In this document: one piece after another, positions 50,477 to 58,392 of the stretch
Position numbering within the stretch: position 1 is the stretch's first letter
Layout of the letters: the number at the start of each line of letters is the position of its first letter
Assembly (NCBI GenBank): GCA_023386365.1
Contig: JAEWJX010000096.1
Location: 23,942 to 87,941 of the forward strand
Length of the DNA stretch: 64,000 nucleotides
Direction: 5' to 3'
DNA from: Actinomycetes bacterium
Lineage (GTDB): Bacteria; Actinomycetota; Actinomycetes; Actinomycetales; Microbacteriaceae
The notes under the pieces: model-generated
Seen by the model: only the letters and a program-made list of their open reading frames with translations
Databases searched by the model: none
What the model was told of the DNA's origin: nothing
Program-made: the position numbers and the translations under genes

Positions 50477-51745
50477 GTGACAGCCGTACCCGAGGCCGCA
50501 AGCCCCACCACCTGGGAACGCCCGCGCCCCACCCGGCGCGACCGGTACGTCGACCTCGCGACCGCCGGCGCCCTCTACCTGGGCGCCGTGCTCAGCCAGC
50601 AGCTGTACCGCACCTCCGGCGTCTACGAGGAGCCGGCCGGCGGCGCCCTCACCTTCGGGCTGCTCGCCCTCACGATCCTGCCCCTCGCCCTGCGCCGCAG
50701 CCACCCGGTGGTCGCGGCTGTAGTCGTGTCGGGCGGGTTCATCGCAGCCGGCAGCCTGCAGGTGCCGGAGCTGCTGATCACGCAGATCGCCCTGTTCCTG
50801 GCGCTCTACTCGGTGGGTGCGTGGGTGTCACGGCGATCCGTCGCCATCGCCGCGCGTGCCGCGATCGTCGTCGCGATGGCGGTGTGGCTGATGATCTCGC
50901 TCTTCCAGTCGGCCACCGACCCGAAGACGCTCGAGAACTTCCCCCAGGCGGGCGCCCTGTCGCCTCTGGTCGCCTTCATGCTCATCCAGGTGCTCATCAA
51001 CCTGCTCTACTTCGCCGGCGCGTGGTGGTTCGGCGACAGGGCCTTCGCCGCCGCCCGGCAGCGGTACGAACTCGAGCAGCGCACCCTCGAACTCGAACGC
51101 GAACGCGAACGCACCGCCGCGCAGGCGGTCGCCCTCGACCGGGTGCGGATCGCCCGCGAACTGCACGACGCGGTCGCCCACCATGTGAGCGTCATCGGCA
51201 TCCAGGCGGGCGCCGCACGCACCGTGCTTACCGCCGACCCGGATGCCGCATCCGGCGCCCTACAGACCATCGAGACCACCAGCCGCGAGACGATCCGCGA
51301 ACTGCACGAGATGCTCACTACCCTGCGCGACCCGGACGAGGCGCTCGATTCGGTGCGCGGCATCGACCGCCTGCGGGAACTGGCCGACGCCTCCGAGGAG
51401 GCCGGCGTGCCCACCAGCCTGCAGGTGATCGGCGACCCGGTGGCGGTGCCGGCGATCGCGAGCGTCAACCTGTACCGCATCGCCCAGGAGGCGCTCACCA
51501 ACGTGCGCAAGCACGCCGGCCCTGACGCATCCGCCGACATCCGGGTGCGTTACGGCGCCGACCATGTGGAGCTGGAGGTCGCCAACACCGGCGGCGTCAC
51601 CGCGCGACGCCTGCCCGGTGGGCTCGGACAGTTGGGGATGCGGGAGCGGGTGGCCGCATCCGGCGGCACCCTCGAACTCGGCCCCCGCAGCCGCGGCGGC
51701 TACCTGGTGCGTGCCCGCATCCCCCTCCCGGAGGCCCCCGCATGA
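50477..51745 (+). CDS. NarL-type (HisKA_3) membrane histidine kinase
   Basis: A 422-aa kinase. About five to six N-terminal spans (residues 25-185) lack an extracellular domain. A coiled-coil linker (LEQRTLELERERERT) leads to the HisKA_3 dimerisation block ARELHDAVAHHVSVIGIQ with the phospho-His. The ATPase domain follows, with NVRKHAG and the glycine-rich GGLGQLGMRERV. This is the DesK/LiaS type that senses membrane state. It overlaps its regulator gene by 4 nt. Confidence 0.93.
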   Translation: MTAVPEAASPTTWERPRPTRRDRYVDLATAGALYLGAVLSQQLYRTSGVYEEPAGGALTFGLLALTILPLALRRSHPVVAAVVVSGGFIAAGSLQVPELLITQIALFLALYSVGAWVSRRSVAIAARAAIVVAMAVWLMISLFQSATDPKTLENFPQAGALSPLVAFMLIQVLINLLYFAGAWWFGDRAFAAARQRYELEQRTLELERERERTAAQAVALDRVRIARELHDAVAHHVSVIGIQAGAARTVLTADPDAASGALQTIETTSRETIRELHEMLTTLRDPDEALDSVRGIDRLRELADASEEAGVPTSLQVIGDPVAVPAIASVNLYRIAQEALTNVRKHAGPDASADIRVRYGADHVELEVANTGGVTARRLPGGLGQLGMRERVAASGGTLELGPRSRGGYLVRARIPLPEAPA

Positions 51746-52398
51746 CCCGCGTCCTGCTCGTCGACGATCAGGCGCTGGTGCGCACCGGGTTCCGGGTGAT
51801 CCTCGACGCCCAGCCCGACATCGAGGTGGTGGCTGAGGCGGGCGATGGGCTCACCGGCATCGCTCTCGCCGCCGAGCTGGCACCCGACGTGGTGTGCATG
51901 GATGTGCAGATGCCGGGCATCGACGGCCTCGAAGCCACCAGCCGCATCGTGGAGGGGCCGGACGCCCCCGCGGTGCTGGTGCTCACCACCTTCGACCGCG
52001 ACGACTACCTGTTCCGCGCGCTCGAGGCGGGCGCATCCGGGTTCCTGCTGAAGACGTCCAGCCCGGAGCAGCTGGTGGAGGCGGTGCGGGTACTCGCCGC
52101 CGGGGATGCGCTGCTCGCGCCGGCCGTCACCCGTCGCGTGATCGAGCGATTCGGTTCGACCGCCGACACCCCCGCCACCGACGACGCGATCGCCGAACTC
52201 ACGGAACGCGAATCGGATGTGTACCGCCTGCTCGCCGACGGCCTCTCGAACGCCGAGATCGCCGGCACCCTCTACGTGGGTGAAGCCACCGTCAAGACGC
52301 ACGTGTCGAACATCCTGCAGAAGCTGGGCGTGCGCGACCGCGTCCAGGCCGTGGTGCGTGCCCACCGCTCGGGGTTCGTGCGCCACCCCGCTGGTTGA
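51742..52398 (+). CDS. NarL/LuxR-type response regulator
   Basis: A 218-aa regulator: receiver (residues 1-120; phospho-acceptor Asp in VVCMDVQMPG, Lys in LLKTSSPEQL) and a LuxR helix-turn-helix (about 150-210; LTERESDVYRLLADGLSNAEIA then VKTHVSNILQKL). Partner of the preceding kinase; the adjacent ABC exporter genes are likely targets. The final codons (PAG-stop) come from an interspersed repeat that starts within the gene. Confidence 0.94.
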   Translation: MTRVLLVDDQALVRTGFRVILDAQPDIEVVAEAGDGLTGIALAAELAPDVVCMDVQMPGIDGLEATSRIVEGPDAPAVLVLTTFDRDDYLFRALEAGASGFLLKTSSPEQLVEAVRVLAAGDALLAPAVTRRVIERFGSTADTPATDDAIAELTERESDVYRLLADGLSNAEIAGTLYVGEATVKTHVSNILQKLGVRDRVQAVVRAHRSGFVRHPAG

Positions 52399-52413
52399 AT
52401 AGCCGCGCAGCGG
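52386..52413 (+). repeat. Interspersed repeat, copy B (truncated)
   Basis: The first 28 bp of the 35646 element (with GAATAG for GAGTAG). It supplies the last codons and stop of the response regulator gene. A full copy follows 6 bp later. Confidence 0.85.
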
Positions 52414-52419
52414 CCCCCA

Positions 52420-52460
52420 CCCCGCTGGTTGAGTAGCCGCGCAGCGGCGTATCGAAACCC
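52420..52460 (+). repeat. Interspersed repeat, copy C (complete)
   Basis: Complete copy from CCCCGCTGGTTGAGTAGCC to GCGTATCGAAACCC, in the same orientation as copies A and B, in the gap before the ABC transporter genes. Confidence 0.88.
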
Positions 52461-52542
52461 TCTCCCCCGCACGTCGTCCGCCTTCGGGGGGAGGCGCGTG
52501 ACGCAGGCGGCTTCTACGGTGAGACCAGACCAGGGAGGTACC

Positions 52543-53427
52543 GTGCTCGAGATCCGAGACGTCAGCAAGAACTACGGCACGCGGCGCGTGCTCGACGACG
52601 TGAGCTTCGACGTCGCATCCGGCCGGATGACCGGCTTCGTCGGCGGCAACGGCGCCGGCAAGACCACCACCATGCGCATCATCCTGGGTGTGCTGGAGGC
52701 CGATGCGGGAACCGTCACGCTCGGTGGCCAACCGCTCGGCCCCACGGGTCGCCGCCGCTTCGGCTACATGCCGGAGGAGCGCGGGCTCTACCCGAAGATG
52801 AAGCTCGCCGAGCAGCTCAACTACCTGGCCCGGCTGCACGGCCTCACCCCAGCCGACGCGAAGCGCAACACCGACGACCTGCTCGCATCCCTCGGACTCA
52901 CCGAGCGTGCCGGCGACGCGGTCGAGAAGCTGTCGCTCGGCAACCAGCAGCGTGCGCAGATCGCCGCCGCCCTCGTGCACGACCCGGAGGTGCTGATCCT
53001 CGACGAACCGTTCAGCGGGCTCGACCCGATGGCGGTCGAGGTGGTCTCCGAGGTGCTCGCCGACCGCGCCCGCGCGGGCGTGCCGGTGCTGTTCTCCAGC
53101 CACCAGCTCGACATCGTCGAACGCCTCTGCGACGACCTCGTCATCATCGCCGACGGCCGCATCCGCGCCGCCGGTCCCCGCGACTCGCTGCGCGAACAGC
53201 ACGCCACCCTGCGCTACCAGCTGCAGACCGCAGCGGATGCCGGCTGGCTGCGCGACGAACCCGGCGTCTCGGTCATCGAAGCCGACGGCGGGTACGCGCT
53301 CTTCGACGCCGACAGCCCCGAGACCGCCAACCGGGTGCTCGCGGCCGCCGTGTCCCGCGGCGCCGTCACCGACTTCGCGCGGCAGCATCCCACCCTCTCC
53401 CAGATCTTCAAGGAGGTCATCCGATGA
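52543..53427 (+). CDS. ABC-2 type transporter ATP-binding protein
   Basis: A 294-aa ABC ATPase: Walker A GGNGAGKTT near residue 37, a signature region LSLGNQQRAQIAAAL (variant of LSGGQ), Walker B VLILDEPFSGLDP and switch His in SSHQL. The 80-residue C-terminal extension fits the NatA/DrrA drug- or sodium-export type. The GTG at 52543 is chosen for AGGGAGG 4 nt upstream; codons further upstream lie in the repeat. Overlaps the permease gene by 4 nt. Confidence 0.92.
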   Translation: MLEIRDVSKNYGTRRVLDDVSFDVASGRMTGFVGGNGAGKTTTMRIILGVLEADAGTVTLGGQPLGPTGRRRFGYMPEERGLYPKMKLAEQLNYLARLHGLTPADAKRNTDDLLASLGLTERAGDAVEKLSLGNQQRAQIAAALVHDPEVLILDEPFSGLDPMAVEVVSEVLADRARAGVPVLFSSHQLDIVERLCDDLVIIADGRIRAAGPRDSLREQHATLRYQLQTAADAGWLRDEPGVSVIEADGGYALFDADSPETANRVLAAAVSRGAVTDFARQHPTLSQIFKEVIR

Positions 53428-54524
53428 GCGCCGCACGTACGCCCGCCGTCGCCCGCCCGTACTCCACCGGACGCACGGTCTGGCTCGTCGCGACCCGCGA
53501 AGTGATGGTGCGTCTGCGCAGCGTCTCGTTCCTGGTGTCGACCGGCATCCTGTTGCTGCTGCTCGTCGGGTCCGTGGTGATCGGCGCTGTCACGGCGGCG
53601 AACGCCTCCGACCCGAAGGTGGCCGTCGTCGCCGGGGTGGAACTGCCCGACGCTGTGGCACTCGAAGTGACCGACGTCGACAGCGTCGAGGATGCTGAAC
53701 AGCTGGTGCGCGACGGCGACGTCGACGCGGCGGTCGTTCCCGACGACAACCCGCTCGGCTACAAGATCCTCGGCGACGACAGTGCCCCCGTCGGCGTCAT
53801 CCAGGCGCTCAGCGTCGCACCCCCGGTCGAGCTGCTCGACTCCAGCGGCACCGGCGGCTTCCTCGGCTACCTCGTCGCGATCGGCTTCGGTCTCGTCTTC
53901 TTCATCTCCGCGATGACCTTCGGGCAGACGATCGCCCAATCGGTGGTCGAAGAGAAGCAGACCCGCGTGATCGAGATCCTGCTCGCCGCGATCCCCACCC
54001 GCGCACTGCTGGCCGGCAAGATCCTCGGCACCACGATCCTCGCGTTCGGTCAGATCGCGTTGCTGTTGGCGATCTCCATCATCGGCCTCACCGTGACCGG
54101 CCAGAGCGAACTGCTCGCCGGCCTCGGCCTGCCGTTCGTGTGGTTCGCGATCTTCTTCGTGTTCGGCTTCGTGCTGCTCGCGTCGCTGTTCGCGGCGACC
54201 GGCGCCATGGTGTCGCGTCAGGAAGACATCGGCTCCACCACCACCCCGGTGACGATGCTGGTGATGATCCCGTACTTCCTGGTGATCTTCTTCAACGACA
54301 ACCCGCTCGTGGTGACGATCATGTCGTACGTGCCGTTCTCGGCCCCCGTCGGGATGCCGTTGCGCCTGTTCCTGGGTGAGGCGCTGTGGTGGGAGCCGCT
54401 GCTCTCGCTTGCGATCCTCATCGCCACCAGCCTGGTCGTGATCGCGATCGGCGCCCGCATCTACGAGAACTCGCTGCTGCGGATCGGGCAGCGGGTGAAG
54501 CTCGCGGAGGCGCTGCGCGGCTGA
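53424..54524 (+). CDS. ABC-2 type transporter permease (NatB-like)
   Basis: A 366-aa permease. One N-terminal span (about residues 30-55), an extracytoplasmic domain of about 100 residues, then five to six spans. The blocks FGQTIAQSVVEEKQTRVIEILLAAIPTR are typical of the ABC-2 membrane family (NatB/YhaP). It acts with the preceding ATPase to expel an unknown compound. Confidence 0.92.
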   Translation: MSAARTPAVARPYSTGRTVWLVATREVMVRLRSVSFLVSTGILLLLLVGSVVIGAVTAANASDPKVAVVAGVELPDAVALEVTDVDSVEDAEQLVRDGDVDAAVVPDDNPLGYKILGDDSAPVGVIQALSVAPPVELLDSSGTGGFLGYLVAIGFGLVFFISAMTFGQTIAQSVVEEKQTRVIEILLAAIPTRALLAGKILGTTILAFGQIALLLAISIIGLTVTGQSELLAGLGLPFVWFAIFFVFGFVLLASLFAATGAMVSRQEDIGSTTTPVTMLVMIPYFLVIFFNDNPLVVTIMSYVPFSAPVGMPLRLFLGEALWWEPLLSLAILIATSLVVIAIGARIYENSLLRIGQRVKLAEALRG

Positions 54525-54543
54525 GCGGCCCCAGAATAGGACG

Positions 54544-55605
54544 GTGACTTTGCACGACACCTCCTTCCGCGGCTTCGCGAGCGACAACTACGCCGGCATC
54601 CACCCCGAGGTGCTCGCCGCCCTCGCCGAGGCGAACGGCGGGCACCAGGTCGCCTACGGCGAAGACGTCTACACGGCGCGCCTCGGCGACGTGATCCGGG
54701 CCCAGTTCGGCGAACAGGCCGAAGTGTTCCCCGTGTTCAACGGCACCGGCGCCAACGTGGTGTCGCTCACCGCACTGCTGCCGCGGTGGGGTTCCGTGAT
54801 CGCCACCTCGACGGCCCACATCCACACCGATGAGGGCGGCGCGCCCGAGAAAGTGGCCGGGCTGAAACTATTCGTGGTGCCGACGCCCGACGGCAAGCTC
54901 ACCCCCGAACTTCTCGCCACCGAAGCGTGGGGCATGGACGACGAGCACCGCTCGGAACCGGCCGCCGTGTCGATCACCAACACCACCGAACTCGGCACCC
55001 TGTACACGGCCGCCGAGGTGCGTGCCATCGCCGACGCCGCCCACGCCCACGGACTGGCCCTGCACATGGACGGCGCCCGCATCTGGAACGCCGCCGCCGC
55101 CCTCGGGGTGCCGTTCCGCGAGTTCACCACGGATGCCGGGGTCGACATCCTCAGCTTCGGCGGCACCAAGATCGGTGCGCTCGGTGTGGAAGCGATCGTC
55201 GTGCTCAACCCGGAGCGGGTGTCGGACATCGTGCGGCTGCGGAAGACGTCGATGCAGCTCGCCAGCAAGATGCGCTTCTTCAGCGCCCAACTGCTGGCAC
55301 TGTTCGACGGCGTCGGCCTTCGGGCGGCGGAGCACGCGAACGCCATGGCGACCCGACTGCGTGCGGCGCTCGAGGCGGGGATCGCCGACGGCACCATCAC
55401 CGGCCTGTCGTTCAGCCAGGCCACGGATGCGAACGCCGTGTTCGCGGTGCTGCCGAACGACGCCGCCGACCGCATCCGCGAACGTTTCCGCTTCTACGAC
55501 TGGGACCGCGCCGCCGGCCAGGTGCGCTGGATGACCGCCTTCGACACCACCGAGGCCGACATCGACGCGTTCGTCGCCGCCATCCGCGAAGAGCTGGCGC
55601 GGTAG
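54544..55605 (+). CDS. ltaE: Low-specificity L-threonine aldolase
   Basis: A 353-aa PLP enzyme of fold type I that splits L-threonine to glycine and acetaldehyde. FRGFASDNYAGIHPEVL at the N-terminus and HMDGARIWNAAAALG near residue 175 are diagnostic; the PLP lysine is in SFGGTKIGALGVE, where Ile replaces the common Asn. The GTG is 6 nt after CAGAAT (54532-54537). Confidence 0.92.
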   Translation: MTLHDTSFRGFASDNYAGIHPEVLAALAEANGGHQVAYGEDVYTARLGDVIRAQFGEQAEVFPVFNGTGANVVSLTALLPRWGSVIATSTAHIHTDEGGAPEKVAGLKLFVVPTPDGKLTPELLATEAWGMDDEHRSEPAAVSITNTTELGTLYTAAEVRAIADAAHAHGLALHMDGARIWNAAAALGVPFREFTTDAGVDILSFGGTKIGALGVEAIVVLNPERVSDIVRLRKTSMQLASKMRFFSAQLLALFDGVGLRAAEHANAMATRLRAALEAGIADGTITGLSFSQATDANAVFAVLPNDAADRIRERFRFYDWDRAAGQVRWMTAFDTTEADIDAFVAAIREELAR

Positions 55606-55636
55606 CGCGACGCGCGGGGGTGCGTAGGCTGGGCGG

Positions 55637-57334
55637 GTGACGAGGTCGCCCGCTGAGAAGCCCTGGCTCGACTCCTACGCCGACGGCGTTCCGCGCGAGC
55701 TGGAGGTGCCGCCGGGTTCGCTGTCCGCCCTGATCGCCGAGACGGTGACCCGCTACCCGGATCACACGGCGCTCGAGTTCTTCGGACGCGAGACCAGCTA
55801 CGCGGCCCTCGGGTCGCAGATCGACCACGCGGCGGAGGGCCTGCGTCGCCTCGGCGTGAAGCCGGGCGACCGGGTGGCGTTGGTGCTGCCGAACTGCCCC
55901 CAGCATGTGGTGGCGTTCTACGCGATCCTGCGAGTGGGCGGCATCGTGGTGGAGCACAACCCGCTCTACACGCCGCGCGAGCTGCGCCACCAGTTCGAGG
56001 ATCACCGCGCCCGGGTGGCGATCGCGTGGGACAAGACGGTGCCGACGCTGCAGGACTTCCCCAGCGATCTGGCGCTGGATGCGATCGTGTCGGTCGACAT
56101 GACGCGCGCGTTCCCGCTGAAGATGCGCACCCTGCTGCGCCTCCCCATCGAGAAGGCCCGCACGAGCCGCGCCGAGTTGACGCTCGAGGTTCAGGGCACC
56201 ACGCCATGGGAGCAGCTGCTCATCGGCCCCGCCATCCCGTCGACCGTCCCCGGTCCGGTGGCGGAGGATGTGGCGCTCATCCAGTACACGAGCGGCACCA
56301 CCGGCTCGCCGAAGGGCGCCACCCTCAGTCACCGCAACCTGGTGGCGAACGCCGCCCAGGCGCGGGCGTGGGTGCCGACGATCGAACGCGGCAAGGCGTC
56401 GGTGCACGCGGTGCTGCCGCTGTTCCACGCCTACGGCCTCACCCTGTGCCTCACATTCGCGATGAGCATGGGGGCGCGACTGGTGCTGTTCCCGAAGCCC
56501 GACCCCGACCTGGTGCTGCCGGTGTTCAAGAAGCGGCCGCCTACGTTCCTGCCGGCGGTGCCGCCGCTGTACGACCGGCTGCGGAAGGCGGCAGAGGAGC
56601 GGGGCGTGTCGCTCGCGGGTATCGAGATCGCCATCTCGGGTGCGATGCCGCTGTCCGCCGCGGTGGTGGAGCCGTGGGAGGAACTCACCGGCGGCTACCT
56701 GGTGGAGGGCTACGGCCTGTCCGAGTGCTCCCCCGTGCTGATGGCGAACCCGGTGGCCCCGAACCGCCGCGCCGGCACCGTCGGCCTCCCGATCCCGGGC
56801 ACCGAGCTGCGGGTCGTCGACCCCGACGAACCGACCCGCGACGTCGAGCCGGGCACGCCGGGCGAACTGGTGGTGCGCGGGCCGCAGGTGTTCTCCGGCT
56901 ACTGGAACAAGCCGGAGGCGACCGCGGAGGTCTTCACCGACGGGTGGTTCCGCACCGGCGACATCGTGTCGGTCGACGATGACGGCTTCGTCACCATCAC
57001 CGATCGCATCAAAGAACTGGTCATCACGGGCGGCTTCAACGTGTCGCCGTCGGAGGTGGAGGACATGCTCCGCGGCTACGACGGCATCGCGGATGTGGCG
57101 ATCGTCGGCATCCCGGATGCGCGCGACGGCGAACATGTGGTCGCGGCGATCGTGCCGGCGCCCGGCGCCACCGTCGACACGGATGCGCTGCGCGCGTGGG
57201 CGAAGCAGCAGCTGGCCGCCTACAAGGTGCCGCGCCGCATCCACCTGGTCGACGAGCTCCCGAAGTCGATGATCGGCAAGGTGCTGCGGCGCAAGGTGCG
57301 CGAGCAGCTCATCGAAGTGGAAGGAAAGCAGTGA
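55637..57334 (+). CDS. fadD: Long-chain fatty-acid-CoA ligase
   Basis: A 565-aa acyl-adenylate-forming enzyme. A P-loop-like YTSGTTGSPKGATLSH motif lies near residue 220, YGLSECSP near residue 358, GWFRTGDIV and DRIKELVITGGFNV further on, and the catalytic lysine in SMIGKVLRRK near the C-terminus. It activates fatty acids with ATP and CoA. Leaderless pattern TAGGCT (55625-55630) at 6 nt. It overlaps the next gene by 4 nt (GTGA), so the two are coupled. Confidence 0.93.
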   Translation: MTRSPAEKPWLDSYADGVPRELEVPPGSLSALIAETVTRYPDHTALEFFGRETSYAALGSQIDHAAEGLRRLGVKPGDRVALVLPNCPQHVVAFYAILRVGGIVVEHNPLYTPRELRHQFEDHRARVAIAWDKTVPTLQDFPSDLALDAIVSVDMTRAFPLKMRTLLRLPIEKARTSRAELTLEVQGTTPWEQLLIGPAIPSTVPGPVAEDVALIQYTSGTTGSPKGATLSHRNLVANAAQARAWVPTIERGKASVHAVLPLFHAYGLTLCLTFAMSMGARLVLFPKPDPDLVLPVFKKRPPTFLPAVPPLYDRLRKAAEERGVSLAGIEIAISGAMPLSAAVVEPWEELTGGYLVEGYGLSECSPVLMANPVAPNRRAGTVGLPIPGTELRVVDPDEPTRDVEPGTPGELVVRGPQVFSGYWNKPEATAEVFTDGWFRTGDIVSVDDDGFVTITDRIKELVITGGFNVSPSEVEDMLRGYDGIADVAIVGIPDARDGEHVVAAIVPAPGATVDTDALRAWAKQQLAAYKVPRRIHLVDELPKSMIGKVLRRKVREQLIEVEGKQ

Positions 57335-58329
57335 AGTTCGGCATCTTCATCCCCCAGGGTTGGCGTTTCGATCTGGTGGGCATCGAGCCCGACCGCCATT
57401 GGGGCGTCATGCACGACCTCGCGCAGGCGGCTGAAGCCGGCCCGTGGGAGTCGCTGTGGGTGTACGACCACTTCCACACCACCCCCGAGCCGAGCGACGA
57501 AGCCACCCACGAGGCGTGGACACTGATGGCGGCCCTCGCCGCATCCACGTCGCGCATCCGCCTCGGCCAGATGTGCACGTGTGTCGCCTACCGCAACCCC
57601 GCCTACCTGGCGAAGGTGGCGGCGACGGTCGACCTGATCTCGGGCGGACGCACCGAGATGGGCATCGGCGCCGGCTGGTACGAGCACGAGTGGCGCGCCT
57701 ACGGGTACGGGTTCCCGGATGCGCCGGAGCGGCTGCGGATGCTGCGCGAGGGTGTCGACATCATGAACCAGGCGTGGACCACCGGCCGCGCCACCCTCGA
57801 CGGCGAGTTCTGGAAGGTGGACGGCGCGATCGTGCAGCCGCAGCCCCTGCAGGACGGCGGCATCCCCATGTGGGTGGCCGGCGGTGGCGAGAAGGTCACG
57901 CTGAAAATCGCAGCCCAGTACGCGAAGTACACCAACTTCAACGGGGGTGCCGAGGAGTTCGCGCACAAGAGCGAGATCCTGCGCGGGCACTGCGAGACTC
58001 TGGGGCGCGACTTCGACTCGATCACCCGGTCGAGCAACTTCAACACGATCGTCGGCGCCACCCACGACGAGGTGAACCGCAAGGTCGGCGCCTATGAGGC
58101 GCGCCTGTCGACGTACCTGGGCGACAAGACGGCGGCGGAGATCGCGGCGCAGTACCGCGGCCTGCCGTCGAAGGAGGGCCTCGCCGGTACGCCGGCCGAG
58201 ATCATCGAGGTGCTGCGTGAGCGGCAGGAGCTGGGGCTCGGCTACAGCATCCACTACTTCCCCGAGTCGGCGTACGACCGTTCGGGTGTGGAGCTGTTCG
58301 AGCGCGAGGTGATCCCCGCCCTCTCGTAG
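57331..58329 (+). CDS. LLM-class F420-dependent oxidoreductase
   Basis: A 332-aa luciferase-like flavin/F420-dependent oxidoreductase. It starts KFGIFIPQGW, has SLWVYDHFHT near residue 45, the central GRTEMGIGAGWYEHEW block and the C-terminal GTPAEIIEVLRE. Members with TIGR03560-like features use F420; the substrate is unknown. The GTG at 57331 overlaps the CoA ligase stop, with AAGGAAA just upstream. Coupling suggests a lipid-related substrate. Confidence 0.9.
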   Translation: MKFGIFIPQGWRFDLVGIEPDRHWGVMHDLAQAAEAGPWESLWVYDHFHTTPEPSDEATHEAWTLMAALAASTSRIRLGQMCTCVAYRNPAYLAKVAATVDLISGGRTEMGIGAGWYEHEWRAYGYGFPDAPERLRMLREGVDIMNQAWTTGRATLDGEFWKVDGAIVQPQPLQDGGIPMWVAGGGEKVTLKIAAQYAKYTNFNGGAEEFAHKSEILRGHCETLGRDFDSITRSSNFNTIVGATHDEVNRKVGAYEARLSTYLGDKTAAEIAAQYRGLPSKEGLAGTPAEIIEVLRERQELGLGYSIHYFPESAYDRSGVELFEREVIPALS

Positions 58330-58392
58330 CGGTGTGACGAAGGGTGTCGGGCCGATTCGGCTCGGCACCCGAGCACGGATACCGTCGGACGG

